A stretch of DNA of 64,000 nucleotides from Companilactobacillus crustorum JCM 15951. GTDB taxonomy: Bacteria; Bacillota; Bacilli; Lactobacillales; Lactobacillaceae. The stretch is from contig NZ_AZDB01000010.1 in NCBI RefSeq assembly GCF_001434585.1, positions 1 through 64,000 on the forward strand, given 5' to 3'. Under the pieces are notes generated by a model. The model was not told where the DNA came from and ran no database searches. It saw only the letters and a list, made by a program, of their open reading frames with translations. The position numbers and the translations under genes are program-made. This document shows, in pieces, positions 17,108 to 29,496 of the stretch (position 1 is the first letter of the stretch; the number at the start of each line of letters is the position of its first letter).

Positions 17108-18271
17108 TTAAAAATAATCTATTAACTGTGGTTTATTCTTAACAAATATTTGATTTAAAGCAGAAATCTTATCTTGTTCTCCCTTTATACGACCATACTC
17201 AGCCAAGGAATTCAATGTTCGATAGCCAAACATTGCTTTAGTTAAATCTTGAATATCCAATTCCAAATCCGCTTTATGACCATCTGCAATTTTAAAATCA
17301 ACAATTCCATCATTAATTGCCAAAGCCCAAGTATGTTGATTCCACTCCAAAGAATCCTCTACTCGAAAATATATTTTAGCTAGCTGCATCTTTTGAACTG
17401 GATAACGACTTACAAAGTCTTTCAAATTAACTATTCTGGCCATCATATATGGAATCACTTCTACCCGTGCTGAATATGGATTGCTCAATACATCAGACTT
17501 GAAATCAGCATCTGGTGATTCATAAATAAATGTAGAAAAAATAGATTGATGTTTAGTAACAAATTTAAGCAACAATTGCCGACTCAAAGGACTCATATTA
17601 ATCCATTCGTGGATAATAAATTTATCCTCTTGAGTATAATAGATCAAATATCCTATCAGAGTTCGTTGATTGTCAAAGGCCAATGCAACTTGATAATTTG
17701 AATGTTTATCCAGCATATGATCCCACCACCACTTAGATCTAACCAGGCCACCTAAATGGTTATTTTCAAAATAAATTTTTTTCAAATTATCAGATATATC
17801 CTTAATGTTAATTCTTTCAATATAACCCTGATCGGTTTGAGAAACCCTTGGCAAGTCATTATTCTTCACAGTAATTTTTGTATGATCAAAGACTTGTTCA
17901 TAACCAAACTGGCGATAATAACCGAAGGAAAACGGTGTTAAATATGAGAGAGTAACTTGATTATGATACATATCCGTCAAGGCCGTTTTTAATAAAGTAC
18001 TAGCTCCACCACGGCCACCAAACTCAGGGGCGCTCATGACATCGCCGATTCCATTCATTCTAAAATTAGTACCATGGAAATTGATCTCAAAAGGAATACT
18101 AAACAAACCACTACCTAGTTTTTTACCATTCATAATACCGTAGACAAGCGATTGTTCATATCTTTCTTTTAAAACATTTTTCCGTTGTTGTGAAGGCTGA
18201 CGATTAAAAGAATATAAATATAGATCGTAAAAATCATCAAATTTATTTTCATCAAGTAAATATTTATTCAT
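17108..18271 (-). CDS. Eis-like GNAT N-acetyltransferase
   Basis: 387 aa, the usual length of the Eis family: an N-terminal GNAT fold, a second GNAT-like region and a C-terminal SCP2-like domain. The acetyl-CoA-binding loop is visible as EFGGRGGASTLL near residue 85, followed by SYLTPFSFGYYRQFGYE, typical of the family. Eis proteins acetylate amines on small molecules such as aminoglycosides or on proteins; the substrate here is unknown. A GGAGGG site precedes the ATG. No operon partner. Confidence 0.85.
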   Translation of the reverse strand: MNKYLLDENKFDDFYDLYLYSFNRQPSQQRKNVLKERYEQSLVYGIMNGKKLGSGLFSIPFEINFHGTNFRMNGIGDVMSAPEFGGRGGASTLLKTALTDMYHNQVTLSYLTPFSFGYYRQFGYEQVFDHTKITVKNNDLPRVSQTDQGYIERINIKDISDNLKKIYFENNHLGGLVRSKWWWDHMLDKHSNYQVALAFDNQRTLIGYLIYYTQEDKFIIHEWINMSPLSRQLLLKFVTKHQSIFSTFIYESPDADFKSDVLSNPYSARVEVIPYMMARIVNLKDFVSRYPVQKMQLAKIYFRVEDSLEWNQHTWALAINDGIVDFKIADGHKADLELDIQDLTKAMFGYRTLNSLAEYGRIKGEQDKISALNQIFVKNKPQLIDYF

Positions 18272-18285
18272 ATTACCCTCCCTAT

Positions 18286-18319
18286 AAAAAAATACTATTC
18301 AATTGAGAATAGTATTTTT
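18286..18319. terminator. Hairpin terminator between mupG and the acetyltransferase gene
   Basis: AAAAATACTATTC pairs with GAATAGTATTTTT around AATTGA. Minus-strand transcription from the MupG gene ends here, and the short gap also carries the acetyltransferase ribosome binding site. Confidence 0.8.
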
Positions 18320-18324
18320 AGATT

Positions 18325-19410
18325 TTATTCAGTTAATTTGAAACTACTCCAAGGCTTAATGTAATTCAACAAGAAGGCCTCATTTGAATTCAAATGTCCC
18401 ACTACATTGCGACGACCATCATTCTTAATATCACGTAGAGCAATTTGCGTCTCACCTTTATATTGTCCGTAAGTTTCATTGACTATAATGATATCGCCAC
18501 GTTTAATATCATCTGTATCATGAGCTGGAAAGTTTCCATCACGATACTCAACCCTTGTCATAGTACTGCGAAGCAAATAGTCAGATGCATCCCCACGATA
18601 AACGTGAGTAGATTTCAAAATAACTTCCTTTTCAAGATCAGTAATGTTTGCAGAAAGATCTACTTTTAGAACTGGATATGGAGCAAAGAAAGCAGTTGCC
18701 GCTTCTTTAAGTTCCTCATCTGATGCATAGGTATTACCAATTATTACATCGTCAACTACTCCACTTAACAGCAGATGTTTAACTTGCGTTGAAATTGGCA
18801 AATCGCGATCATCTTCCAGCGTTGGCAGACCATCTTGAACTGGCCAAGGACCGAATGTTGCATTGTGTGAGCTGACAAAGGCAGCTGAGTGAATATTACG
18901 ATTCTTAAAGAATGTTGACCACTTGGTAAAAAATTCTTCACCAAGACCAGTATATCTTTGAGGATAAAAGTTATGACAGCCAAGAAGATTATTGGTATCG
19001 GGATGATAGGAAATAATATTGTCTAAGTAGTGTGTACCTGAACTCATATTAATTTCAATTTTCAATCCATATGGATTGCGAGTCATTTTAGCCTCTTCCA
19101 TACCAGAGAAACCTTCATCAAGTCTAATACCTGAGGCTCCCAGATCATGGAAAAATGATAAATCATCATAACTAATATCAAGAGCTTTAAATAATCTAGG
19201 GTTCATATCAACAATCGTAACGAAGCCAAGCTTATTCCCGTAGGCAATCGTCTCTTTAAAGCGATTAATTGTTTTATCTTTGTCATCGCCTAATTCTAAT
19301 AGTGATGCAAAGATTCGAGAATACCCCAACTTACTTGCGGTATCAAGATATTTTTTATCTTCCTCTAAGGTAGAATGCTCAGGATATAATGATAGTCCAA
19401 GTCTTCTCAA
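18325..19410 (-). CDS. mupG: MupG-type 6-phospho-N-acetylmuramidase (DUF871 family)
   Basis: 361 aa TIM-barrel protein of the family formerly called DUF871, with MRRLGLSLYPEHST at the start, GASGIRLDEGFSG near residue 92 and GCHNFYPQRYTGL near residue 143. Characterised members split MurNAc-6-phosphate-GlcNAc, a cell-wall turnover disaccharide taken up by a PTS. It follows an EIIC gene by 28 bp and probably shares its transcript. The adjacent EIIC is of the cellobiose family, not the MurP family, so the true substrate may be another amino-sugar disaccharide. Family assignment firm, substrate inferred. Confidence 0.85.
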   Translation of the reverse strand: MRRLGLSLYPEHSTLEEDKKYLDTASKLGYSRIFASLLELGDDKDKTINRFKETIAYGNKLGFVTIVDMNPRLFKALDISYDDLSFFHDLGASGIRLDEGFSGMEEAKMTRNPYGLKIEINMSSGTHYLDNIISYHPDTNNLLGCHNFYPQRYTGLGEEFFTKWSTFFKNRNIHSAAFVSSHNATFGPWPVQDGLPTLEDDRDLPISTQVKHLLLSGVVDDVIIGNTYASDEELKEAATAFFAPYPVLKVDLSANITDLEKEVILKSTHVYRGDASDYLLRSTMTRVEYRDGNFPAHDTDDIKRGDIIIVNETYGQYKGETQIALRDIKNDGRRNVVGHLNSNEAFLLNYIKPWSSFKLTE

Positions 19411-19438
19411 AACATGACCTCCAAAAAATTAATTAATC

Positions 19439-20749
19439 TTATTTAGCAGCTTCTTTAGTCTGTCCAAGTTCTTCTGCCAATTTATCTTTATCCATTGACT
19501 TGAAGAAGTAGAAGTAAATTAAAGTATCAAGCACAATGTTGATAATTTGCATAACAGAACCAGAAATATGGCCAGTTGCAATAAATCCAGATAGAATTGG
19601 TGGAGTTGTCCATGGAATATAGACACCCATTGGTCTTGCAACCAAGTTAGTAGCCATACCAATATAAGTTGTTGTAACGTTAACAAGTGGAGTCAAAATA
19701 AATGGAACAGCTAACTTATAATTCATAACAATAGGAAGTCCAAAGACAATAGGCTCATTAATATTGAATACTGCAGGTCCAGCAACCAATTTACCTAGAG
19801 TCTTTAATTCTTTACTCTTAGCAGCAAAAGCTAATAAGAATGCCAAACCAATTGTGGCACCAGAACCACCCATGTGAACAAAGTTATCAAAGAATGATGT
19901 CGTAACAATATTTGGTAATGCTTTACCAGCAGTAAAGGCTGCATGGTTTTGGTTCAAAGCTGTTAGCCAGATAGGCATCATAACACCAGAAACAACGTTA
20001 GCACCGTGAATACCGAATAACCATAGGAATGAAACAAGGAATTCAGCTACCAAAGCACCGGGTAGAGTGTTACTTAAATGACCTAATGGATCAGCCAAGA
20101 AGAAGGAAATGATATTTGGAATACTTTGCATTGGTGTTGCTTCAACACCCAAACGAATTACCCAAACAAAAAGTAAAATAATTAAGCCTGGGAACAATGC
20201 AGCAAATGAGTTACTTACTGCTGGTGGAACTGTGTCAGGCATTTTGATTGTCCAGTTCTTATGAACCATCCAAACATAGAAGTCAGTAATGAATAGACCG
20301 ACAATAATAGCTGTAAATAAACCGGCAGAATCGAATTGTGTCAATGGAATCCACAAAGCCCCTGCCTTATCTGTCTTCAATGGAATCGTTAGGACAAAAG
20401 CACCTAATGAAACAATTGCAGCAGAGATAGGATCAACCTTATAACTCTTAGCCAAGTTAAAGGAAATACCAATGACAGCAATCAATCCCATAATGTGGAA
20501 TGAAGCGTTGGTTGGATATTGTAATACTGTTGCCCAATTCTTGCCGAAGATACTAGCCATAAAGTCTAGATAGACTTGAATTGGAAATTGAGCGATGATC
20601 ATAAAGATTGAACCAATGATAATCATTGGAACAGCCAATGTCATACCATCACGCAATGCAATCAAATGACGAGAAGAAGCAAGCTTGCCGGCAAGTGGAA
20701 TTATCTTATCTTGGACAAAGCTGCTAGAATTCTTTTCAGCCATATGCAA
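19439..20749 (-). CDS. PTS lactose/cellobiose-family EIIC
   Basis: Stand-alone EIIC permease, 436 aa (effective start is the ATG of MAEKNSSSF or the one two codons earlier). Family blocks TIKMPDTVPPAVSNSF and FNINEPIVFGLPIVMN are present, and there is no EIIB or EIIA domain. The separate EIIB (25181) and EIIA (24743) in the neighbouring operon probably complete the transporter. It lies between the RpiR-type regulator and MupG. Upstream (20788-20824) are a palindrome and a cre-like site. Confidence 0.9.
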   Translation of the reverse strand: MHMAEKNSSSFVQDKIIPLAGKLASSRHLIALRDGMTLAVPMIIIGSIFMIIAQFPIQVYLDFMASIFGKNWATVLQYPTNASFHIMGLIAVIGISFNLAKSYKVDPISAAIVSLGAFVLTIPLKTDKAGALWIPLTQFDSAGLFTAIIVGLFITDFYVWMVHKNWTIKMPDTVPPAVSNSFAALFPGLIILLFVWVIRLGVEATPMQSIPNIISFFLADPLGHLSNTLPGALVAEFLVSFLWLFGIHGANVVSGVMMPIWLTALNQNHAAFTAGKALPNIVTTSFFDNFVHMGGSGATIGLAFLLAFAAKSKELKTLGKLVAGPAVFNINEPIVFGLPIVMNYKLAVPFILTPLVNVTTTYIGMATNLVARPMGVYIPWTTPPILSGFIATGHISGSVMQIINIVLDTLIYFYFFKSMDKDKLAEELGQTKEAAK

Positions 20750-20787
20750 AACCCCCTCAAATAAAATTTGTTACTAAGCAGAAACAC

Positions 20788-20824
20788 TGTAATCCGCTTA
20801 CAAGGACCATTGTAAACCTTTTCA
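20788..20824. promoter_or_regulatory. Operator-like palindrome and cre-like site before EIIC
   Basis: TGTAATCCGCTTACA (20788-20802) has perfect 5-bp arms around TCCGC and could bind the RpiR-type regulator. TGTAAACCTTTTCA (20811-20824) matches cre except for one base of the central CG. Neither is proven. Confidence 0.4.
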
Positions 20825-20870
20825 TTAAAATATGTCTGTTTTTATAAACAAAATAATAAGTTATCAAACA

Positions 20871-20899
20871 AAAAACATGTTACTAATCTGTAACATGTT
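20871..20899 (-). terminator. Terminator overlapping the end of the RpiR-type gene
   Basis: ACATGTTAC pairs with GTAACATGT on the minus strand, followed by six T. The stop codon of the regulator lies in the loop. Confidence 0.75.
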
Positions 20900-21656
20900 C
20901 CGTAAACTTATTATCAATGTGGTCTACCATCTTATGATAAGCACAATTGGATATTTGTTCTAAAGTATAGACAATTGGCACTTGAGTTGTTACATTAATA
21001 TGCCCCTTACGATTCTGTGGCGTATCATAAGAAATCGAAAAGTCTGTAATCTGATTTAAGACTGAATAAGAGTTAGCTGTCAAAGCAATTGTTTCAGCAC
21101 CATTCTTCTTGTAATAACGTGCCTGCTCCAAAACTTGATCGGTCTCCCCTGAAATAGAAACTAAAATTAATAAAGTCTTGCTAAAGTCACGATCTGAAAA
21201 AGGCTCAGGTTGGAAAGGATCAATAATTGGCAAAGAATAAATCCCATAACTAGAAAGGATACTAGCCCCATACTGAGCAATTCGTCCACTGTTGCCTACC
21301 CCAAAGAAGAGTACTAAATCAGATGCATTGATCATATCAGCAGCTTGATTAATTTTATTATCAAATGGCTCTTCATCAGCCACTAATTGAAAGAAGTTTT
21401 TGATCGGTTCCATACTTGGATCTTGCTGAGATTTAGCTGGTTGTTTTAGACTCTGCTTCAAAGCAAATTTAAATTCCGAAAAACCACTGTAATCCATTTT
21501 TTTTAGGAATCTCAGAATCGTAGTCGTCGATACATGTGCGGCATCAGCCATCTCTCTAATTGTCATATCTTGAACTTCTTTAGTATGCCCAATAATATAC
21601 TTATAAACAATTAGCTCTAAACGATTTAGCTCATGAACTTTTTGATATGGAAACAT
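20883..21656 (-). CDS. RpiR/MurR-family transcriptional regulator
   Basis: 257 aa. An N-terminal helix-turn-helix (about residues 1-76, TIREMADAAHVSTTTILRFLKKM) is joined to a SIS phosphosugar-binding domain (about 100-235, with FFGVGNSGRIAQ and LILVSISGETDQV). Such proteins sense sugar phosphates; MurR, the E. coli member, senses MurNAc-6-phosphate. It is flanked by the BglA-type genes upstream and EIIC-mupG downstream, and set off by terminators on both sides, so it probably has its own promoter (TATAAT about 40 bp before the gene). Confidence 0.9.
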   Translation of the reverse strand: MFPYQKVHELNRLELIVYKYIIGHTKEVQDMTIREMADAAHVSTTTILRFLKKMDYSGFSEFKFALKQSLKQPAKSQQDPSMEPIKNFFQLVADEEPFDNKINQAADMINASDLVLFFGVGNSGRIAQYGASILSSYGIYSLPIIDPFQPEPFSDRDFSKTLLILVSISGETDQVLEQARYYKKNGAETIALTANSYSVLNQITDFSISYDTPQNRKGHINVTTQVPIVYTLEQISNCAYHKMVDHIDNKFTEHVTD

Positions 21657-21742
21657 ATTTTAATCTCCTTTAATTGGTCTATATCATTTTTAGTAAATAC
21701 ACTAATTATTATATATGTAACAAATTACTTATTCCATAAAAC

Positions 21743-21786
21743 AAATAAGCTGAGACAAACTATTCTGGTTTTGTCTCAGCTTATTT
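21743..21786 (-). terminator. Terminator of the EIIB-EIIA-bglA-bglA operon
   Basis: AAATAAGCTGAGACAAA pairs with TTTGTCTCAGCTTATTT (near-perfect 17-bp stem). It lies between the second GH1 gene and the regulator gene. Confidence 0.85.
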
Positions 21787-21793
21787 ACTTGAT

Positions 21794-23278
<1,485 letters not shown>

Positions 23279-23291
23279 TTAAATTATTATC

Positions 23292-25078
<1,787 letters not shown>

Positions 25079-25084
25079 TTTAAA

Positions 25085-25165
25085 AATCTCCCTCGATAAT
25101 TTTAAGCGCTTACTTCATTTTTAAATAACGAAAGGGGTGCTAAAATGCGCCCCTTTGTTCTTTTT
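25085..25165. other. Strong hairpin between EIIB and EIIA genes
   Basis: Around 25130-25160, AAAGGGGTGC pairs with GCGCCCCTTT. The T run follows only on the plus strand, so on the sense (minus) strand it is more likely an mRNA processing or stability element, or a weak attenuator, than a full stop. Confidence 0.55.
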
Positions 25166-25180
25166 TATTAATAAAAATAA

Positions 25181-25489
25181 TTAACCAATCAATTTTACAG
25201 CTTCACGAAGAACTTTTTCACCGTTCATCATACCGTAATCTTGCATATTGATAACTTCAACGGGAATACTCAACTTAGCTTTGAATTGTCCCTCTAGATA
25301 TCTTACTTGAGGTCCAAGCATCAATACGTCAGGATGCTTTTCTTCCAATTTTGCATCAGCATCAGCAGCGGCAGCAGCAAAGATTTCTGCATCAATACCA
25401 TCGCTTTCAGCAGCCTTTTGCATTTTTGATACTAATAAACTTGTTGACATACCTGCTGCACAACATAACATAATTGTCTTTTCAGCCAT
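25181..25489 (-). CDS. PTS lactose/cellobiose-family EIIB
   Basis: 102 aa EIIB. The phosphorylation loop CAAGMSTS contains the active cysteine C10. It is the first gene of the operon EIIB-EIIA-bglA-bglA. It passes phosphate from EIIA to the incoming sugar at EIIC. A clear promoter and cre site lie upstream. Confidence 0.92.
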   Translation of the reverse strand: MAEKTIMLCCAAGMSTSLLVSKMQKAAESDGIDAEIFAAAAADADAKLEEKHPDVLMLGPQVRYLEGQFKAKLSIPVEVINMQDYGMMNGEKVLREAVKLIG

Positions 25490-25547
25490 AATTAAATACC
25501 CCTCTTGATTTAAATTTATTTATTTGTTTTTTATTAAAAACGTTTAC

Positions 25548-25602
25548 TAAAAACGCTTTCATAGAACAACTAGATTGTATAACGTCTCCCTTGAATTATC
25601 AA
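25548..25602 (-). promoter_or_regulatory. Promoter and cre site of the EIIB operon
   Basis: Minus strand -35 TTGATA (25602-25597), 17-bp spacer, -10 TACAAT (25579-25574). TGAAAGCGTTTTTA (25561-25548), one mismatch from the cre consensus, sits at the start of the transcript, where CcpA would block elongation or initiation. A 9-bp inverted repeat (25596-25604 and 25628-25636) flanks the upstream side. Confidence 0.75.
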
Positions 25603-25675
25603 GATATTTTTATTAAAAAACAAAAATTCTTGATAACCAGATCAAATTTATCTGAATTTATTTTTTATCGCAAAA

Positions 25676-25713
25676 TAAAAAGCAACCACTGACTTTATAA
25701 ACTCTAGTCATTG
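25676..25713 (-). terminator. Probable terminator of the HAD gene
   Basis: Minus strand TGACT/AGTCA core stem extended by partial pairing and followed by GCTTTTTATTTT; moderate quality. Confidence 0.4.
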
Positions 25714-25721
25714 ACTCCTTA

Positions 25722-26540
25722 TTAAAATTCTTTATTCAAAACTTGATCGATCATCATTGCAACGCCATTTTTATTGTTCGTCTCAGTAGTCCTCCAGGCG
25801 ACTCTTTTAACACTCTCAATAGCATTTCCCATCGCAACGCCATAACCTACTTCCTTAATCATTTCCAAGTCATTGCCATAATCACCGAAACACATAAAAT
25901 TCAACATTGGAATTTTCTCAAATTCAGAAATAGATTGCAGAGCCGACAATTTTGTAATATCCTGCCCATTGATTTCAAAATAATAATTACCTGATCGGCT
26001 GATAGTTATTGGCAAGGAGGTAAATGATTCTAATCTTTTTTGGAGGATTTCTAACTGTTTTGGGGGACAACTAAAACAGACTTTGTATATTTTAAAATTA
26101 TCGTCAGCATTAATTTTCATTAAATCGTTAATTGACTGTTCTCTAATATGATGCCGACTCATCCCCTCAAAATAAGTAGTCCAACTATGATTAGGGTCAT
26201 AAATATGGACATCGTTCAAACCATCTAAAGCAACTTTAAATTTATCAAATTTTGAGCGCTTTAAAATTTCCTCAATGATAGCTGGATCTAAAGGCTGATC
26301 GATTATTTTCTTTCCCTTAGGATCAACTACTACTGCCCCATTCAAAACAACTCGATAACCGGGAATTTTTAAATCATTTTCAAAAAACTTATTAACCGAA
26401 TGCAAAGTCCTTCCCGAACAAATGGCAAATTTTACCCCGGAATTGACCGCTTTACGGATCGATTGGATATTTGTAGAAGATATTTTACTGTAGCTATTAA
26501 GCAACGTTCCGTCCAAGTCAGTTCCAATAAATTCAATCAT
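25722..26540 (-). CDS. Cof-type HAD-superfamily hydrolase
   Basis: 272 aa. Motif I is GTDLDGTLLNS with the catalytic Asp pair at residues 6-10 or so, motif II is in CSGRT, and motif IV is CFGDYGNDLEMIK near residue 217. Same family as the gene at 1116 but clearly divergent. Probably a cytoplasmic sugar-phosphate phosphatase; substrate unknown. It lies alone between the EIIB operon and the aroA-like gene, on the same strand. Confidence 0.87.
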   Translation of the reverse strand: MIEFIGTDLDGTLLNSYSKISSTNIQSIRKAVNSGVKFAICSGRTLHSVNKFFENDLKIPGYRVVLNGAVVVDPKGKKIIDQPLDPAIIEEILKRSKFDKFKVALDGLNDVHIYDPNHSWTTYFEGMSRHHIREQSINDLMKINADDNFKIYKVCFSCPPKQLEILQKRLESFTSLPITISRSGNYYFEINGQDITKLSALQSISEFEKIPMLNFMCFGDYGNDLEMIKEVGYGVAMGNAIESVKRVAWRTTETNNKNGVAMMIDQVLNKEF

Positions 26541-26620
26541 TAATTAAGTAACCCCTTACATTGATGCAATTTATATTAATCATACGACACAGCTTTATAA
26601 AAAAGAAGCCCCTTTCACAA

Positions 26621-27925
26621 TTACTTAGTGACAAGGACCTTATTTAAATCAGCTATAAATCCAGGATACGATGTATCAATTGCTTCAATGTTTTTAATTT
26701 TGAATGGTGAATCAGTCAAAATTGACGCAATACAGAGCATCATTGCAATTCGATGATCATTATGGCTATCGACATCATCTTTTACTTTAATTTTTTGATC
26801 GCCATCAATAACAATCGAATCGTCATCAACTTGCATAACAATTCCCAATTTGGCTAACTCAACACGCATGTTTCTAATACGATCACTAATTTGTAAATGA
26901 ACATCGTGAATTCCATTAATAATGGTTCTCCCACTGACCTGAGAGGCTACTAACGCAACTAACGGTATCTCGTCAATTATAAACGGAACTTGTTTAGCAG
27001 TAATGGTCGTTCCATGCAATTGCTGCGATTTAACTATTAAATCGCCATAAGGTTCAATTCTATTAGTCGACTGATTTTGAACTTGAATCTTTGCTCCCAT
27101 TTGTTTAACAACATTTAGCATGCCTATTCTCGTTGAATTAAGCCCTATTTTAGGCAAAGTTATCTCACTGCCGCTAGATAATAATGCTCCCGCAATATAA
27201 AATGCTGCCGAGGAAAAATCTCCCGGTATTGTGAGATTTTGACCCGTCAAGTTACTATACCCCGGATAAATCGTAATAATATCAGGTTTGATATCGATCC
27301 TTGCACCAAAATAATTTGCCAGATTCTCCGTATGGTTTCTCGTTGGCAGCTTGCGGATAATAGTTGTTTTAGTTTTGGCATAAATACCTGCTAAAACCAA
27401 GCTACTTTTGATTTGAGCACTAGAGATATCTTGATGATAAACGATCCCTTGTAGATCGTCTTTCCCGGTTACCTTCAGTGGCAAAGCATTAGCCGTTGTA
27501 GATCGGAAATTTGCTCCCATTTTATTCAAGAGTTCAACGACATTTTTGTTAGGTCGCTGACTCAGATATTTTCCACCAGTTATTTCATACGTATGATTGC
27601 TACTAGCCAAAACGCCTAATAAAAGACTCTCTAGGGTTCCGACATTTGCAATATCCAAAGGTTGATCGACCTCTCTTAATTGGTGATCCATTCCTTTAAT
27701 AATCATAGCCTTGCTGCTAACCTCGGTGTGTATCTTAGCCCCTAACTTTTGAAAGACCTTCGCTGTAACGGTCAAATCATCCGCATAAGTAAAATTGCTT
27801 ATTTGAGTCACACCATTCGCCAACGCCCCAAAAATTATGGCACGATGAGCTATACTTTTATCTCCTGCAACTGTTATTTCACCGTGAAATTTAAACTTGC
27901 GTGGTTGCGTATTATAATCAAACAT
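26621..27925 (-). CDS. aroA: AroA (EPSP synthase)-family protein with altered active site
   Basis: 434 aa from the ATG at 27925, seven bases after a GAGGTG site; a TTG at 27940 has no such support. It has the full inside-out barrel layout of 5-enolpyruvylshikimate-3-phosphate synthase: GDKSIAHR, R124, SSAQIKSS, GDFSSAAF, IDEIPLVAL, SHNDHRIAMM and TSYPGF. Yet residues held constant in true enzymes are changed: in the NxGTxxR block Arg100 is Ser (NVGTLES), and in the KE(S/T)DR block Lys and catalytic Glu are Gln345 and Ile346 (LQISDR). No other shikimate gene is near. It may be a divergent enzyme with another substrate rather than a working EPSP synthase. Confidence 0.8.
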   Translation of the reverse strand: MFDYNTQPRKFKFHGEITVAGDKSIAHRAIIFGALANGVTQISNFTYADDLTVTAKVFQKLGAKIHTEVSSKAMIIKGMDHQLREVDQPLDIANVGTLESLLLGVLASSNHTYEITGGKYLSQRPNKNVVELLNKMGANFRSTTANALPLKVTGKDDLQGIVYHQDISSAQIKSSLVLAGIYAKTKTTIIRKLPTRNHTENLANYFGARIDIKPDIITIYPGYSNLTGQNLTIPGDFSSAAFYIAGALLSSGSEITLPKIGLNSTRIGMLNVVKQMGAKIQVQNQSTNRIEPYGDLIVKSQQLHGTTITAKQVPFIIDEIPLVALVASQVSGRTIINGIHDVHLQISDRIRNMRVELAKLGIVMQVDDDSIVIDGDQKIKVKDDVDSHNDHRIAMMLCIASILTDSPFKIKNIEAIDTSYPGFIADLNKVLVTK

Positions 27926-28088
27926 GTTGCTACACCTCAAATATATTAATGAGCAGACTTCTCGTTTCCTTTAAAATTACCGACTCTTGCGTAATAAAGT
28001 AAAAAAGAATTCGAGTTATCATCACTTATTCCCATACTGTTACGCTAACTAATTTTCAGACATAAAACAAATTATTAGTCTTAAATAC

Positions 28089-28114
28089 AAAAAAATAGGG
28101 CAATTGCCCTATTT
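28089..28114 (-). terminator. Terminator of the dipeptidase gene
   Basis: AATAGGGCAATTGCCCTATT is a perfect palindrome, followed on the minus strand by a T run; it lies just after the stop at 28135. Confidence 0.88.
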
Positions 28115-28134
28115 ATATAAACTTTTGGAATTTT

Positions 28135-29469
28135 TTAAACACACAAACGATATATCGCCTCAGCAAAAATTTCCATAGCTTTTCTCATATCAGCTTTACT
28201 CCAATTTTCATTGGCTTGATGCATAAAGTCAGGTGTCGTTAGCAACATACCACCAAAAGCCACACAATTGTGCATTGTTCTAGCAAATGTTGCTCCACCA
28301 GAAATAGCAGGTTTTGAATCCATATCGCCAGTTAAATCTTGATATGTTTTCATCAAAGTTTTAACTAGATTACTATCAGTTGGTACATAAAGAGGAGCGA
28401 CATAATCAAAGTTCTCATACTTCATATCAAATTTAGCTACGGCTTCAGAAACTTGTTCAATCAATTCATCATGATCAATCTTCACAGGAATTCTCATATC
28501 AATCTGCATTCTAGATTCTTCTGGAGTGATTTTTAAACTAGAAATATTAAAAGTCAATTTACCCGAGACATCATCTGAAACATCTCCCAAGAGATTAGTT
28601 GCGTTAGCATCTACTCCAAATGACTTCAAGAATTGCAAAACCTTGATATCTGGGAAAACATCAGCTAGGGCAATTCCTAATCTAACAACAGCGTTAATTC
28701 CTTCAGGAGCATTCATAGCATGAACCGACTTACCATGGACTTCAATTTCATTATCCTTTTGCTCTGCATCAAAATTATGCTTCTTCAAAGCAGCCATAAC
28801 TTCTGACTGTTTAGGGCCATTATAGATAGCCTTGCCGGGAACTGCATTGAATGCATTCTCCAAATCAAGATTTAACTCTGTTGATCCAGGACCAGTCAAA
28901 TATGATTGTTGCAAACCTTTTTCAGCATAAATCAATGGGAATTCAGCGTCAGGCGCAATACCTAAATCAATTGGATCTTCCTTCTTATTATATTCAGCTA
29001 AACATCTCCAAAGAATTTCTTCATCGGTACCAAAAATAACTCGAATCTTTTTATTAAACTTATAGCCTTTATCTAAAATAGCTTTAATAGCATAAATAGC
29101 TGAAACAGTTGGTCCCTTATCATCCTGAGTTCCACGGCCATATAGCTTGCCATCTTTTTCAGTTAATTGATAAGGTTCAACATCCCAAGCATCTAAATTT
29201 CCAGCTGGAACTTCATCCAAATGACCCACGATACCAAAAGTTTGATCACCTTCGCCGATGTCAGCATAACCATAGTAACCTTCAGGATCTTCATAAGTCT
29301 TAAAGCCCAAATTATCAGCTAGCTCCATCATTTTATCAAGTGCTGCCTTAGGACCCTTACCAAAAGGTGCTTTATCTTGTGCTGGTTCATTAAAAGAAGC
29401 AACTCCAACCAATTGTTTTAAATCGTTGATAGCTTCATCCTGAATCTTATCTGTAATAAATTGTTCCAT
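28135..29469 (-). CDS. pepV: PepV-like M20-family dipeptidase
   Basis: Zinc or manganese dipeptidase of the PepV/Sapep group, 444 aa (PepV is about 470). Metal-binding pieces are GHLDEVPAG (residue 83 or so), GRGTQDDKGP with the bridging Asp, GTDEE with the catalytic Glu pair, and a histidine near the C-terminus (FMHQANE). It cleaves dipeptides in the cytoplasm. It is 27 bp downstream of a YfcC-type carrier gene, suggesting coupled uptake and hydrolysis of peptides or amino acid derivatives. The usual HVD reads HLD. Confidence 0.87.
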   Translation of the reverse strand: MEQFITDKIQDEAINDLKQLVGVASFNEPAQDKAPFGKGPKAALDKMMELADNLGFKTYEDPEGYYGYADIGEGDQTFGIVGHLDEVPAGNLDAWDVEPYQLTEKDGKLYGRGTQDDKGPTVSAIYAIKAILDKGYKFNKKIRVIFGTDEEILWRCLAEYNKKEDPIDLGIAPDAEFPLIYAEKGLQQSYLTGPGSTELNLDLENAFNAVPGKAIYNGPKQSEVMAALKKHNFDAEQKDNEIEVHGKSVHAMNAPEGINAVVRLGIALADVFPDIKVLQFLKSFGVDANATNLLGDVSDDVSGKLTFNISSLKITPEESRMQIDMRIPVKIDHDELIEQVSEAVAKFDMKYENFDYVAPLYVPTDSNLVKTLMKTYQDLTGDMDSKPAISGGATFARTMHNCVAFGGMLLTTPDFMHQANENWSKADMRKAMEIFAEAIYRLCV

Positions 29470-29496
29470 TTCAAATACCCCCAGAATTTTTTAACG

